NCBI RefSeq assembly: GCF_017591435.1
Contig: NC_059268.1
Location: forward strand, 4,307,981 to 4,371,980
From: Portunus trituberculatus
Lineage: Eukaryota > Arthropoda > Malacostraca > Decapoda > Portunidae
Reading direction: 5' to 3'
Length of the DNA stretch: 64,000 bases
A program made the translations under genes and the position numbers. Positions within the stretch are counted from its first letter, which is position 1; every line of letters begins with the position of its first letter. Positions 47,929 through 61,375 of this stretch are shown one piece after another. The notes under the pieces were generated by a model. That model saw nothing but the letters and a program-made list of their open reading frames with translations, was not told the DNA's origin and did not search any database.

Positions 47929-50900
47929 GACCTCACTCGGGTCGGACGTGTGACCTTGTGCGCTCTCGGGCAGCCACGGCCAGCCTGTTGGCCTCCCCCC
48001 TATTCCCCTTTGTATAAGTTATTAATAGGTTAATTAGTGCTCGCCATAGTGTTATAATACAAACAATTTTGGATATTATAAGTGAGTGCACGTCGGGACA
48101 AACAGTGAAATGAGTGCTGCAGTGCTAAGCTACGGATGCGATGCCCTTATGCGCCGTAGACGTGAGGCTGGGTACCCTCCATCAGAGGTCATTCAACGCC
48201 TCAAAAACTTACAGTTATTTCGGAATCGTGGATCCAAGGGAGGAAGGAGTGTGGTGCGCCCTATTAAAGTGATCACATCTACTGTAAGGAAGAGGCGGAA
48301 GGTTGAGGAGAGGGAATACAAACACTTCGAAGTCCCGCGCGTGTGGTATAGTCTTCCCTCTCTCCTCCTTTCCAACGTGACATCACTGGCGAACAAGATG
48401 GACGAGTTGATAGTGTCAGTGAGATCTAACTGTGCAGACATTGTGGCGATCACGGAGGCGTGGCAGATAACTCCTGAGGTGTGTATGATTCAAGATTTTC
48501 AGCTGTTCCACCACCTCAGGAATCAACGCAGGGGGGGAGGAGTGGCCCTGTTTTGCCGCTCTGACCTCAGCCCCTCACACCTACACGTCGACGTCCCCGC
48601 CGGATTGGAGGCCCTGTGGGTGAGGGTTACCCCCCCTGCCCCCCCGCAACACAGCCTCCATCATTGTGTGTGTTGTCTACCACCCTCCACGGGCCACCAC
48701 TGCACGGTTGCTCACTGATCACATCATCGAGACTGCTGATGCTCTGCGGGTGAGATTTCCTGCTGCCAAGCTGGTAATCTGTGGGGACTTCAACCGCTTG
48801 GATATCAGTGAAATCCTGCACCAGCTACACCTCACCCAGGTCGTGGACTTCCCCACCCACCACCAGTCCACCCTCGACCTTATCATGACAGACATGAGCC
48901 AGCAGTACTCGCCTCCCAAGCCACTCCTTCTCATGGGACGCAGCACCCACCTCTCCATCCTGTGGACACCCACCCCCACCACCTCGGTTCCCAGGTCAAC
49001 TGTCACCAGATCCCACAGGCCCATGCCTGACTCCGCCATGAGGGAATTTGGGCAGTGGCTGACACATCACCCGTGGACCGAGGTACTGGAGGAGGAAGAC
49101 GTCCACACAAAATGGCGGTACTACTTCACCACCACAACGGAAGCGTTCCACCACTACTTTCCCACCAAGGACATCACAGTGGACCCATCTGATGCCCCTT
49201 GGATGACGCCCTGCATCAAACGACTCCTTCGTCAGCGTGACAGGGCTTTCCACTCTAGCCCTGACCAGTACAGGAGTTTAAGGAACAGAGTTATCAGGGA
49301 AATTAAAAAAGCCAAGGCAAGCTACTACCCAGACAAAATTCACCATCTCAAACTTACTAACAACAGACAGTGGTACGATAAGATTAAGTCTTTGTGTGGT
49401 TTACAAAAGCAAGCCTCTTCTCTTCCCTGTGTTTCACACCTTTCACCTGACAGCGCGGCCGAAGAGATTAACGGTCACTTCGCTGCGATCTGTCAGACAC
49501 TCCCTCCCCTTCACTCCACTACTCTCCCAGCCTACCTCCCTGCCTCCTCCCCTCCACCCCCTGTCCAGGAGGTTGATGTTTACAGGAAGCTTCTTAAATT
49601 TAAACTAAACAGATCCACCACTCCCACTGACCTCCCCATCAAAATTTACAGAGAATTTGCCCCAGAACTTGCCACACCCCTTTGCTCTATCATCAATGCC
49701 TCCCTTTCTCAACATTCCTGCCCCGATGACTGGAAGACATCTTACGTCACCCCCCTCCCCAAAATTTCTAATCCACAGTCACTGAATGATCTAAGACCAG
49801 TCGCCATCACCCCTTATCTGTGAAGATTTTGTGTTCGACTGGGCCTATAACAAAATTTGTAACTCTATTGACACAACAATTTGGCAATATTAAATCCACC
49901 TCCACATCTCACTACCTTGTCAGCTTCCTGGAATTCGTCCACAGCCACCTGGACAAACGCAACACTTCTCTAGCTATTGCTTTTGTGGACTTCAGAAAGG
50001 CCTTTGATCTTGTTGATCACACTGTTGTGATAAATAAAGCCATCACTCTGGGTCTCTTTCCCTACCTGATAGCGTGGCTGGCAGACTTCCTCACGGGAAG
50101 GCGTCAGGCCGTTCGTTATCAGGGCTCTGTCTCCTCTTTCCAACAGGTCACATGCGGGGTCCCTCAGGGGACCAAGATGGGTCCACTGTGTTTCCTCATC
50201 CTTATCAACGATGCTCTCGTCCACACCCCCCACTGCTGGAAGTATGTGGACGACTGCACCGTGGGCGTACCCGTCAACAACACCAACCCAGACTTCTCAA
50301 CACTGCAGTCCACTCTAAACCAACTACAGACGTGGACGGAGGACAACAAAATGACCATCAACCACACCAAGACCGTGGTGATGCACATTTGTACCTCCAC
50401 AGCAGCAGTCCCCCCTCCCCAGCTTTCTGTGGGCCCTCACTCCCTCCAGGTGGTCCGCAGCACCAAGCTTCTAGGTGTTTTGGTGGATGATCAGTTATCA
50501 TGGAAGCAGCATGTTTCCAACATCATCAGGTCAGCCTCATATAAAATCTATTTACTGCGCCGACTCAGGTCCCTGGGAGCACCGGCAGATGAGCTGAGGG
50601 GAGTGTACCTCACCTTCATACTTCCTAAGCTCATGTACGCCGCCCCAGCGTGGTCCTCCTCCCTGAACCTCACACAACGACAACAGCTGGAGAGGGTTCA
50701 GAGGAGGGCGTTCAGGGTCATCCTTGGGCCTGCCTACAGGTCCTACGAGGACGCCCTGACCTGCCTGAGTCTGCCGAGGCTGGCCACAAGACACCAGGAA
50801 GCCTTGGAAAAATTTGGGGAAGGACTGCTGCGTCATCCACGTCTCCGCCACCTGCTACCCCCCGACGTGCCTCCCCCCGCTCGCGCCACCCGACACCATA

Positions 50901-51130
50901 ATCGCTTGGCGCCCTTGAGAGCACCGCGCACTGATCGGTACCGACTTAGCGCGGTGCCCACTATTGTGCGAGCCTTAAATAAATAAGTGAATTCTAGGTT
51001 AAGTTTATCCATAGTTAGGTTAAGCATTTTTAGTTCATTGTGGTAATGTACCCCCCCCCTGTACATTTTCAGTGTAATTTTTTACATTGCCTAACTAATA
51101 AACCGTTTATTATTATTGTTATTATTATTA
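47929..51130 (+). mobile_element. LINE inserted into the I-type LINE (plus strand, near full-length ORF2)
   Basis: 5' UTR about 47929-48109, endonuclease 48110-48900, RT to 50986, 3' UTR with AATAAA near 51097 and a (TTA)n tail to 51130. Codons are GC-rich compared with the surroundings. Only a few indels are seen, so this is one of the younger insertions. Confidence 0.88.
48110..50986 (+). pseudogene. LINE ORF2 (endonuclease plus reverse transcriptase) with few frameshifts
   Basis: The first frame (ATG 48110) has LLSNVTSLANKMDEL, IVAITEAW and RRGGGVALFCRSDLS. A one-base shift in the C-run near 48640 leads to ASIIVCVVYHPPRATTARLL, KLVICGDFNRLD and ending LNDLRPVAITPYL at 49823. About 50 bases (49826-49875) continue in a third frame (CEDFVFDWAYNKICNSID). 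The last frame carries IAFVDFRKAFDLVDHTVV, GVPQGTKMGPLCFLILIND, catalytic YVDDCTVGV, LLGVLVDDQLSWKQHV and QLERVQRRAFRVILGPAY, to VRALNK at 50986. Clade not assigned; it is CR1-group-like. Confidence 0.88.
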
Positions 51131-53484
51131 TGAGGGAGCCAGTCCCTCTTGGGCTGATGCAATGAGTGAATATCAACATTGACACGGTGAGGGTTCCAGG
51201 GGGGTTGCAGCAGTGACATAACAACGTTAATACAAGCCTCGGCTACACCTACACTTGTCAGTACTCCCAAGATCTTCCTGAGGTATGGTGTTGTAGGAGT
51301 GCGAGGATCATGATACAGGGAGGTCAGTGATCCCTTTAGAGAGTCAGAGCCCATGCATAGCATCCGACTAATTGTGTGACAAGTCATTTCCTGTACCCTA
51401 CACATAATACTCGGCAGGTGCAGTTCAGCTCTGAGGACTTCAATCCGTGCAGTCCTGGGGCATCCCAAGATTATCCTCATGGCTTCATTCTGTACAAGCT
51501 CCAGGTGATGGAGTTGGGTGGCACTAAACTGTATTAAAACAGGGGCGGCATAATCAATAAGGGACCGTATGACAGATATATAGAACATTCTTAGGACTGG
51601 AATGCCCGCCCCCAGGTCCCTATTGGCTAGCAGCCGAAGTGGTGCTAGCCGTGGCAGACAGAGGTCTCGAACATAGTGGACGGCTTGAAGAGACTTCTTT
51701 CTAAAGCTCATCTGAACACCCAGGTACTTGTGTAGGTGAGCTCTAGGGATGGGAATGTTATTTACAGTGGGCAGCCGAGAGACCTTCCCTTTAGCTTGAA
51801 ATTTTGTTTTACATTCATTAATCACTAGTCCCATTTGGACACACAACGCTGCCAGTTGTGACAAAGCAACCTGGAGAATCCTGGGTGTGGGGCATTGGAG
51901 GAGTATGTCATCAGCATAGATGAGGACCTGGGTACCCTGCGGAAAGGAACAGCACGCAATTTTGTCCATTAAAACATTGAAAAGCATTGGACTAAGGACT
52001 CTACCCTGTGGTGTTCCAAGCTCAAAAACTTCCTCAGAGGAGACTGCACCTTAAAACCAAACCTGTGCTGTTCTATTGTACAAATAGTCCCTGATCCATC
52101 CTAATAATCTACCTTTGACACCTTTGAGAATGAGTTCTTCCATAATAACATCTTTGTTGGCCCTGTCGAAAGTACCCTTAAGATCAACGAAAGCTCTGCA
52201 GGTAGCATCCTTATTTATAAGACACCCAACAAAACAATGACTTGTAGAGTGACCTTTTAGGAAGCCATGTACATTGCCAGAGAGTACATGGCTCATCTTG
52301 TATATAAGTCTGTTCAATATTACCCGTTCCATCATCTTACACAGACAGCTGATGAGAGAAATAGGGCGAAAGGTGCCATCACCTTTGGGTATTGGGATGA
52401 CGATGGCTGTTTTCCAAGAGCAGGAAAGCTTGCCTGCAGTGAAAGACATGTTAAATAAATCCAAGATAGGGTTGTATACCTTTACCTCCAGGAGGGCATT
52501 GAGGATATCATAGGTGATGCCATCCTTGCCAGGAGCTGTTGACTTGCCCAACTTGACTGCCGAGAGGAGTTCATCATGCGTGATAGGCACACAGGTGTCG
52601 TCCAGCAGAGGAACACTGTGGCAAAGCAACTCCATCCTTCGTGGTCTTTGCTGATCAAGCGCCTCCTGGTGTTCCACAGGAAGGCCAGAGAAGGATGAGG
52701 CTTCCTTCCACTGCAAGACGAGCTCTTGTGCCCTGCCTGCAGGATCAGGGTCACACACCTGCTGTCTGGACTTGCCCCGGACGCTGTTGACATGGTGCCA
52801 CACCTCCTGGAGGGACCGGGTCCTGCGCACCTTGTCCACGAAGGAGACCCAGTACTAATTCCTTTCCTGCTGCCGCAGATCCGTGAGGTGTCGAGCCACG
52901 GTAACCATGGCATCCCGTGACTCTGTGTCTGCTGGGTTGATCTGCCAACGTCTCTGGTAGGCAGCGAGCATCTGTTGGCAGTTCAGAATGACAGGGGCAG
53001 TAACATAAGTCCAGCGGCATGGAGCATGGGCCCTTGCTGGAACCCTTGGAGTCGCAATGAATCCCTCGATGGTGTGCAGGAGTCCATCGTACAGTGCCTC
53101 TGCATCAGCAAAGGAGCCCTTCACGGCAGCGTACCACGCCACCACATGGACGACGAGGTCCGTCACCCTGGATGGTGGCACCGTCAAGCGCTTCCTGGGC
53201 ACTGTAGGGGTGGACTGCACCGGGAGGGTCATCTCCAGGGCGAAGTGGTCGCTCAGCAATGACGTGACAAGATAAGTTTAGGCAGTATATGTCGGCATAT
53301 TGATGAGGGTTACATAATCAAGTCTGCCTCCTTGAACATGTGTGGGTGTGTGGTCCCCAGTAAGTACAGCTGTATCTGTGGTGTCAAGGAAAGCCTTCAA
53401 GCGCACACCATTGGCATTGGTGGTGAGGTGGTTTCTTAATTCCTTATGCCTGGCATTAAGGTCACCCATGAAAACACTTTGCTC

Positions 53485-53489
<5 letters not shown>
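51131..53489 (-). pseudogene. I-type LINE endonuclease and reverse transcriptase
   Basis: The endonuclease tail has FMGDLNARHKELRN, GGRLDYVTLI and LLSDHFALEMTL (GDLNARH and SDHFA motifs). RT 52839-52051 has STAPGKDGITYDILNALLEV, WKTAIVIPIPKGDGTFRPIS, HGFLKGHSTSH and FVDLKGTFDRANKDVIM (Gly replaces the usual Ala). 51987-51131 has IYADDILLQC (catalytic YADD), YLGVQMSFRKK and QNEAMRIILGCPRTA. A stop and frame change lie near 52030. Confidence 0.88.

Positions 53490-53571
<82 letters not shown>
53490..53571. repeat. (AT)n microsatellite at the truncated 5' edge of the I-type LINE
   Basis: 82 bp of TA dinucleotides. Confidence 0.97.
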
Positions 53572-53573
<2 letters not shown>

Positions 53574-54264
53574 TGTTCCAGCCTAGCAGCGAAAAGTGGT
53601 TCAGTTGTTTCACATTTCTTTGTGAGAAGCTCCAAGGCAGAACTTCCAAGAAGCAAATGGCCAAGATGAACTGCTCTGTCATTTATGAGTGGACAAAGCT
53701 GTCTGAAGTTTCTCGTAAAGAGCATTAAAGGCTAAAAATAGCAACGAAAAAATAGCAGCAGCTGGCTGGGGTGTGAAGGGGCAGCCATGTTTGTTTACAG
53801 TTGACAAACGCAACAAAGAAAGTTGACGGAAAAGTACTAGTGTGACGCCGCCTTTACTGTTGTGTGTACATCCCACCACCGTTTGTACTGCTTATGCACC
53901 ATTTTTTGTTCCAGATTATACATTTAATGTGCTTTCATTCATTGTTTTCTTACCCATTTGGGTTACGTACATGTTTTTTCTCAATTTATAAGTTGTTGGG
54001 AGAGGAAATTCCGTGTATCTGGGTATTTCATGTATCTGCCAGGGCCTTCATTGATATTATCCAGATACCCGGGCGATTACTGTATACAGTCATACCTCGC
54101 CAAACACGAATTCGCCGAACACGAATCTCGCATATACACGAATCGGTGAAATATACCATATTTCGCCGATAACGACTTTGACTCGCGATTGCATGATTTG
54201 GTCCCCATTTGAATCTCCCGCTGGTCCTGTGTTACTGTCTTATATATGCATATATGTTCACAAA

Positions 54265-55259
<995 letters not shown>

Positions 55260-55613
55260 ACTCATGTGGTATGTTGGGGATCAGCCCAGAACGCATCCCC
55301 CCTATTTCCATTATTTCCTATGGGAAAATTACGTTCGCTTTACGAATTTCCGCTCTACGAACTGCTTTGACACCCCTATCCTGTTCGTTAAGCGGAATAT
55401 TACTGAACTAGTACTGTAGTTACATAAAATGTGTGCTTGGTACTTCATTTATTGTTTTTTTTCAGTCTTTTTTGGTAAAAAAAGTGTTTTTTTTAGGAGG
55501 CTCTAGGAACGTAACCCCTATTTTCCCAAAGGGCCTATTATTCGCCCAACACGAATCTCGCCGTGCATGATGAGCTCAGGAACGTAACTGTCGTGTTGGG
55601 CGAGGTATAACTG

Positions 55614-56425
55614 TATATATCTGACTTACGAATTCCCCACTCCCCCCCAAAAAAATAAACTCAGATTTTAGGAAGATGCAGGCTTTATTTATTTAATTCC
55701 GTGGGATTTAAGATTTTGGAATTACTATTGTATCTCCAAAATCTTCAGACCCTAAATTACCAGATGGTATAGTTTATTTTTTGAAGCCATTTTTAGATGC
55801 CTTGTGTGATTGTGTCATAACCTGACTCACGCCCTACACATTACTTGGCCAGGAGTCAAATAGGGAGGTGTGTCATTTAGCTCTCTAATTTTTGCCTGAC
55901 AGATATAAGTTGACGAGAATTAGAATGAGAAACATCAAGAAGAAAAGAGAACTAGAAACAAACAAACAAATGTATTGTTGGGAGACAGCTTGACTTTCAA
56001 TTCTGGCCTCCCCTCTCCCCTCCGTCATTCAAGTTATCTCCCCCTCCAAGACCCTGCCTCACCCCATGTCTTACTGCCAGGCTTCTCCACCATCTCTCTA
56101 TATCATAAGACTGTTATGATCTTTTCAAACACTTTTTTTTCTTACTGCCTTCATCATCACAACTTTACATGACATAGCTCTCATAATAATACTATTACAA
56201 AAAATTATGTTGAGACAGCTAAAAAGCTGTACCAGACAAACAATAAATACTTCACTATCATTATCTCACTTCATCACATTAATAATGACTCAGATAGTGT
56301 CCAATTCAGCAGTGAAACAGCAGATTGCCATAACGCTGCTGATGGCACCTTCCCAACCCTTACATTTTCTAGAGAAGCAGGTATCTTATGTTATCATTTT
56401 ATCATGCTCCAGGAAGTCATTATTG
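55614..56425. other. No gene recognised
   Basis: AT-rich DNA between element B and the family D right end. Short open frames only. Confidence 0.5.
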
Positions 56426-56611
56426 TATACAGAACCATTTAATGTGCTTTCATTCATTGTTTTCTTACCCATTTGGGATATGTACAAGTTTTTTCTCAAT
56501 TTATAAGGGGTTGGGAGAGGAAATTCTGTGTATCTGGATATTTTGCATATCCGCCAGGGCCTTAGCTGCTATAATCCAGATACACGGGTGATTACTGTAT
56601 ATGCATATATA

Positions 56612-57685
56612 CAGGTACCTCTCGATTTACGTGATAGATGCGTCCTATGAGGCATCGCGTATTTCAAAATTCACGTAAAACAAACTTGTAATTCTCATAA
56701 GAAACAATAGATAAAAGGGAGGATGCAGGATGTGGTCCAAAAAACATTTGTACAAAATACTCTACAGGTAACTCGATTTACGCGATATATGTGTTCCAAG
56801 AACCATCGCGTATATCAAAATTTGCGTACAACAAACTTGTAATTTTCATAAGAAACATTAGTTAATAGGCGGGATGCGGGATGTGGTAAAAAAAATCATA
56901 AATGCTTTATTTATTCGGCAAAATTAATAATTTTTTATTATTTACAACTCTAAATACTAGAAGTGTATTTAAAGTAAGAGGAAAAGCAAGAAATAATAAG
57001 AGAAAACAAAAAATGATAAGAGAAAATAACAAAACAAAGAATATGTAAACACAACACTCACTGCGTCACTACCTTCACCACTCAAACCACAGTCAATCAC
57101 CATCTTCCTGTGAGCTTTTCCACTTTGTCAAAAATAAGCCCACAGTATAAAAGTAAACACAAGTAAAAAAATAAACGCAGGACACCAATGTCTTCACTTC
57201 TCACAAACACTCGCTGTCACTTTCCACTCTCTGGCACGTATTTGAAATTGCACCTGGCGCTTAGTTTGAAAATGCAGTTGGGCGAAATCGTGTATAAGGA
57301 AACCAATCGCGCAAATTTAATCAATTATATTTCCTTGGTTGAGTATTAACAAATACGTGTAAATTAAACACTCGTAAATCAAGAGTTATCAATGTGTTGT
57401 GTTTACATATTCTTTGTTTTGTTGTTTTCTCTTATTATTGTTTGTTTTCTCTTATTATTTCTTGCTTTTTCCCCTTACTTTAAATACACGTCTAGCATTT
57501 AGAATGGTAAATAATAAAAACATGTTAATTTAGCTAAAGAAATAGAGTATTGTGTACAATTTTTTTTGGACCACATCCCCTGCATTATCTATTGTTTCTT
57601 AAAAGAATTACAAGTTTGTTTTATGCAAATTTTGAAATACGAGATGCCTCTTGGAACGCATCTATCACGCAAATCGAGTTACCTG
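56612..57685. mobile_element. TA-site foldback element, family E, with a second left end inside
   Basis: Left CAGGTACCTCTCGATTTACG and right (reverse complement) CAGGTAACTCGATTTGCGTG. A second left end CAGGTAACTCGATTTACGCG begins at 56765 after TA. Arms of about 300 bp pair between about 56765-57060 and 57390-57685 (for example GTGTTTACATATTCTTTGTT inverted). The centre, about 57060-57390, is not repeated. Confidence 0.85.
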
Positions 57686-58084
57686 TATATATATATACAG
57701 TAGTCCTCGTTATATGGTAGTTCTTGATCCGATAAATTCACAGTTACAGTATTTGGAAATTACTACCCTCAATTCGATTTACGGTAAGAAAAATAACAGA
57801 TAAGGTATCCGCTCATGTCATCCGAGAGGGCCCAGAGCGGGGGAGCAGGGGTGACGACTTCATCCACGCCACACCTCCCCACCACTCACAGTACTGACTT
57901 TAACTTGACCACCCATGGAGCCTATTATCTCTTCCCCTGCCCCCCCTTTCTTTTTAACTGCATTACATATTACTTTCATGCATTACTAATTAGATGAATA
58001 AATGGAATATTAAAGGGTTTATTGCAAGCACAAATATATTCATAATAATCATGGCAAACACAAAAAGCCTACTACCAGTGACGA

Positions 58085-58640
58085 ATCATGCAGGAACTGA
58101 TGAAGGGCACAGATGGGCCTGGCAAGCCCACTGTCAGTGAATGTTGGAAGTCGTATAACATCAAGCACGCCTTAGATAACATCAAGTCATCTTGAAATGA
58201 AGTGAAGATGTCTACCATGAACTTGGCGTGGAATAAAGTATGGCCAGAATGCGCACATGACTTCCCAGGGTTCGCTGAAGACGACATCGGTGCGATCAGA
58301 AATGACATAGTAAATCTGTGCCATAGGGCTGGCTTCGATGAAGTTGATGATGATGATGTTCAAGATCTTTTGGAAAGCCATGCTGAATCTCTCTCAAATG
58401 ATGAATTTATAGAGCTAGACAAGGCATCTCAGGAGGCAGAAAAGAGGAAACGAGGAAGAAGAACCTGTGCGTGGCGTGGACATCAAAACTCTTAGAGAAT
58501 GTCTTGGTGGTATCGAAAAAAGTTCTGGAAACCCAGAAGGAACGTGACCCAAATCCTGCCAGTAGTATCAAAGTGACTCATGACGTAGAGAAAAGTGTCA
58601 AGATTTATCAAGAAATCTATGATGAAAAAATAAGAAAAAC
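58085..58640 (+). pseudogene. Tigger transposase C-terminal part
   Basis: Reads MQELMKGTDGPGKPTVSECW, YNIKHALDNIKSS (then TGA), NEVKMSTMNLAWNKVWPECA, HDFPGFAEDDIGAIRNDIVN and DDDVQDLLESHAESLSNDEF. These follow the DDE domain in TIGD/Tigger proteins. After a shift near 58455 it continues VDIKTLRECLGG and DVEKSVKIYQEIYDEKIRK. The N-terminal DNA-binding and catalytic regions are missing. Confidence 0.85.
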
Positions 58641-58899
58641 TACAGTCCTCCATCTACTTGTTCTTCAAGCCAGTCAGACATGTCTTCTCTATCACACCTG
58701 CAAGGAATTTACAGAGAGGAAGTTTTGGTGTGGGTTAAAGTTTGGAGGACAGCGACGGTGCTGCCATCTGTTGGAAGTGAGTACTTTCATAGAAAACGTT
58801 TTTAGGAGTAACTAAAAATTTCTCCCATGCTTCCTCCCCAACCCCTATTTTTCCCTGTATTCTCTCGTGGTTATGAACTTATAAAGCAAATAAAACATG

Positions 58900-58900
<1 letters not shown>

Positions 58901-58978
<78 letters not shown>
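58901..58978. repeat. (AT)n microsatellite
   Basis: 78 bp of TA dinucleotides. Confidence 0.97.
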
Positions 58979-58980
<2 letters not shown>

Positions 58981-59325
58981 TTTTCTGCCTGCCTTCGCCT
59001 GGGCCACACCATACTCCTTACTTGCATCGCATGCGTGTACTGTCTCGTGACCACTTCTGCCTTTGGTGTAGGACTACTCCTGAGGCCATGGAACATTTTC
59101 TGCTTCAATGCCCACGCTTCCTCTCTCAACATACTGCATTACACTCCCGGCTCTCCGCCATAGCCATCACAACACTCGACCTGCCCACCCTCTTGGCGGC
59201 CTAAGGCATCCACCCCTCCTGGCAACCTGCTGTCCTTCCCCTTGTGCCTTCTTGAGGAAGACCAGCCAGCTACCACGCCTGTGATACCCACACAGGACTA
59301 ACCCAGGGCTCATAAAGATTCAAAA
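58979..59325 (+). mobile_element. LINE 3' fragment, plus orientation
   Basis: Reads FAWATPYSLLASHACVLSR-like text, CLWCRTTPEAMEHFLLQCPR (CX2C-X8-HX4C knuckle) and LSAIAITTLDLPTLLAA. This is the extreme C-terminus of an I/R1-type ORF2, followed by 3' UTR ending ATAAAGATTCAAAAG. Confidence 0.75.
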
Positions 59326-59334
59326 GAGGCCACG

Positions 59335-59785
59335 AAAATCTATGGATCTTTATGAGCCCTGGGGTAGTCCTGTGTGGATATCACAGGCGTGGTAGCTGGC
59401 CGGTCTTCCTCAAGAAGGCACAAGTAAGGTGAAGGACAACAGGTTGCCAGGAGCGGTGGACGCCTGAGGCCGCCAGGAGGGTGGGCAGGTTGATTGTTGT
59501 GATGGACAGGGCGGAGAGCTGGGAGTGTAATGCAGTATGTTGAGAGAGGAGGGCGTGGGTATTGAAGCAGGAAATGTTCCATGGCCTCAGGGGTAGTCAT
59601 ACACCAAGGGTAGAAGGGGTCACAAGATAGATGTAGGCGGTGCAAGTGAGCACTGAGCATGGTGTGGCCCAGGCAGAGGCGGGGAATGATTGACGTGCCT
59701 TGCGCTCCTTCCCGTGAATGAATGACTGTTTGAATTTTGTAACGGCGCTCATCCTCCCCTGCTGATGGACCCCCCCATCCCTCAC
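59335..59785 (-). mobile_element. LINE 3' fragment, minus orientation (inverted relative to 58979-59325)
   Basis: Minus strand reads HGKERKARQSFPASAWATPC, PWCMTTPEAMEHFLLQYPRP and the same 3' UTR in reverse. The two fragments meet 3' to 3' at about 59330 (GGCTCATAAAGATTC ... GATCTTTATGAGCC). One knuckle Cys is Tyr here (LLQYP). Confidence 0.75.
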
Positions 59786-59819
59786 CTCCTTACTACCTGC
59801 GACCTACCAAAGCACCATC

Positions 59820-59980
59820 TGTTAGAAGCAAGGTTCCCTAATCAATTCCCTTGCACACCTGCCGACCCTGCTATAGCTGGCCCTTCCTCAATATCCTCTT
59901 TCTTCAAATCATTGAAACGTACTGACCTTGCTACAGCTGTCCCTTCTACATCTGCTTCCGACAGTGCAGACGACGACGTC
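59820..59980 (+). pseudogene. Probable Tigger transposase tail (Ser-rich), interrupted by the Harbinger element
   Basis: Reads HLLEARFPNQFPCTPADPAI, then SSISSFFKSLKRT and VPSTSASDSADDDV. Removing the Harbinger element lets the frame continue as LALSAHSVAEE and stop. Ser-rich, acidic tails with FFK end many Tigger transposases. Assignment is from position and composition. Confidence 0.5.
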
Positions 59981-59983
59981 TTA

Positions 59984-61088
59984 TGGGGGTTTTACACGGT
60001 CAAACATGTTGGCCAACACACTCATCAAACCTCCAACACAACATGTTTAAAGACTGTTTACACGTTCAAACCAAACTGACTGACAACCTCAGTCGGTGCC
60101 AAAAGGAGAAGGGGCAACATGTCACTTACCCAAGACGAAGTGATGCCTGTAGGGATAGTGATTGCCCTTAACAAAAAGAAAAGGAAACGTTCAGAGTGGA
60201 TAACCGACTGGTTGTTGAAAAGGGATCAAATTTCACATACCAATCTAATGAAGGAGCTGAAGTTAGACCCAGATGAATGGCGCAATTATATGCGCATAGA
60301 CGAATCAACATATTTGGAACTTTTGAATATGGTCACTCCATTCATTACATGTAAAGACACCGTTATGAGGAAGTCCATTAGCCCTCATGAACGGCTGATC
60401 GCAACATTGCGTTTTTTTAGCAATGGGCTGATCTCTGCAAGACTTGAGATTTTCAGCTGTAATCGGAACTAGCACCTTATCCAAGATTATACCAGAAACT
60501 TGTGATGCCATCTACAAAGTACTTTTGAAAGATTATTTAAAGGTGGGTTATGATATACAAAATGTAATGTTCATTTATTGAGGAAGATCAGTACATAGTT
60601 AGGATATGTGAAAAATACTAAAACCTTCTGTTGAAATGTGCAATACTTTCTAACCACAGTGGCAAACGAAGGGACAAAACCAAACCAATCCAAAAGTGTA
60701 ACCCTTTATATCTCACTCTTCGTTTGCCAGCCACATATGAAATTGTTACAAGGGCTGAAAATTGGCAAAATATTGTAACACGTTGGAATCACTATTAGAA
60801 TTATCGCTTACATGAAAGGAACTTGAAGATTGTGGTAATGGTGTTGCAAATGATTCATGTGTTACCTCTGCGAGATTTGAGTATTTATGACAGTTTAAGA
60901 CTGATGACCGTTCACACGTTCAAACATGGCATGCACCGAGCAAGCTCTGCCCACAAAAGTCAGGTCCGATCAGACAGCCATCCAACACGTTGGTCCAACA
61001 TGTTTACCCTTTTCACATGTTCAAACATTCTCTCAAACATCGTGTTGTCAAACGTGTTAACCAACATGTTTGACCGTGTAAAACCCCA
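59984..61088 (+). mobile_element. PIF/Harbinger transposon relic, 1105 bp
   Basis: Flanked by TTA on both sides (59981-59983 and 61089-61091), the 3-bp TWA target of PIF/Harbinger. Ends are TGGGGGTTTTACACGGTCAA (left) and TGGGGTTTTACACGGTCAAA (right, reverse complement). The motif CAAACATGTT recurs several times at both ends. The transposase N-terminal part is at 60119-60540. Confidence 0.9.
60119..60540 (+). pseudogene. Harbinger transposase N-terminal part, truncated
   Basis: ATG 60119 begins MSLTQDEVMPVGIVIALNKK. Recognisable blocks: WITDWLLKRDQISHTNLMKE, LKLDPDEWRNYMRIDESTYL, ELLNMVTPFITCKDT and SISPHERLIATLRF. A shift near 60415 leads to AVIGTSTLSKIIPETCDAIY and KVLLKDYLK. These precede the DDE domain of PIF/Harbinger nucleases, which is deleted (60545-60800 holds no match). 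Confidence 0.85.
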
Positions 61089-61195
61089 TTAGCCTTGTCT
61101 GCCCACTCGGTGGCAGAGGAGTAAGGGCTGAAATCCCTACTGTCCCTTAGCCACGGGAAGGACTTCATCTGATAGAATACGTGGTGATTGAAAGG

Positions 61196-61375
<180 letters not shown>

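Larger units (their letters stand above)
46838..53489 (-). mobile_element. I-type LINE with RNase H, 5' truncated, split by an opposite-strand LINE
   Basis: The minus strand gives endonuclease C-terminus (53489-52855), RT (52839-51131), then, after removing 47929-51130, RNase H and a zinc knuckle (47928-47027). The 3' end has ATCA-type tail repeats (ATTGATTGATTGAT in plus sense, about 46838-46856). The RT frame PKRDWLPH at 51131 resumes as LLQDMFMTKL at 47900, which fixes the insertion point. Confidence 0.85.
46543..54082. mobile_element. TA-site element family D, inner copy
   Basis: Left end CAGTAATCGCCCGCATATCC (46543, preceded by TA). The right end at 54082 reads CAGTAATCGCCCGGGTATCT in reverse complement, followed by TA. 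Subterminal GCGTCACACTAGCACTTTTC (left) recurs inverted near 53825. The element's own DNA is 46543-46837 and about 53572-54082; the rest is LINE insertions. Confidence 0.75.

Noticed and set aside
50074..50490. Plus-strand 138-codon frame
   Set aside because: Out-of-frame shadow of the LINE RT, which has the catalytic YVDD in the other frame.
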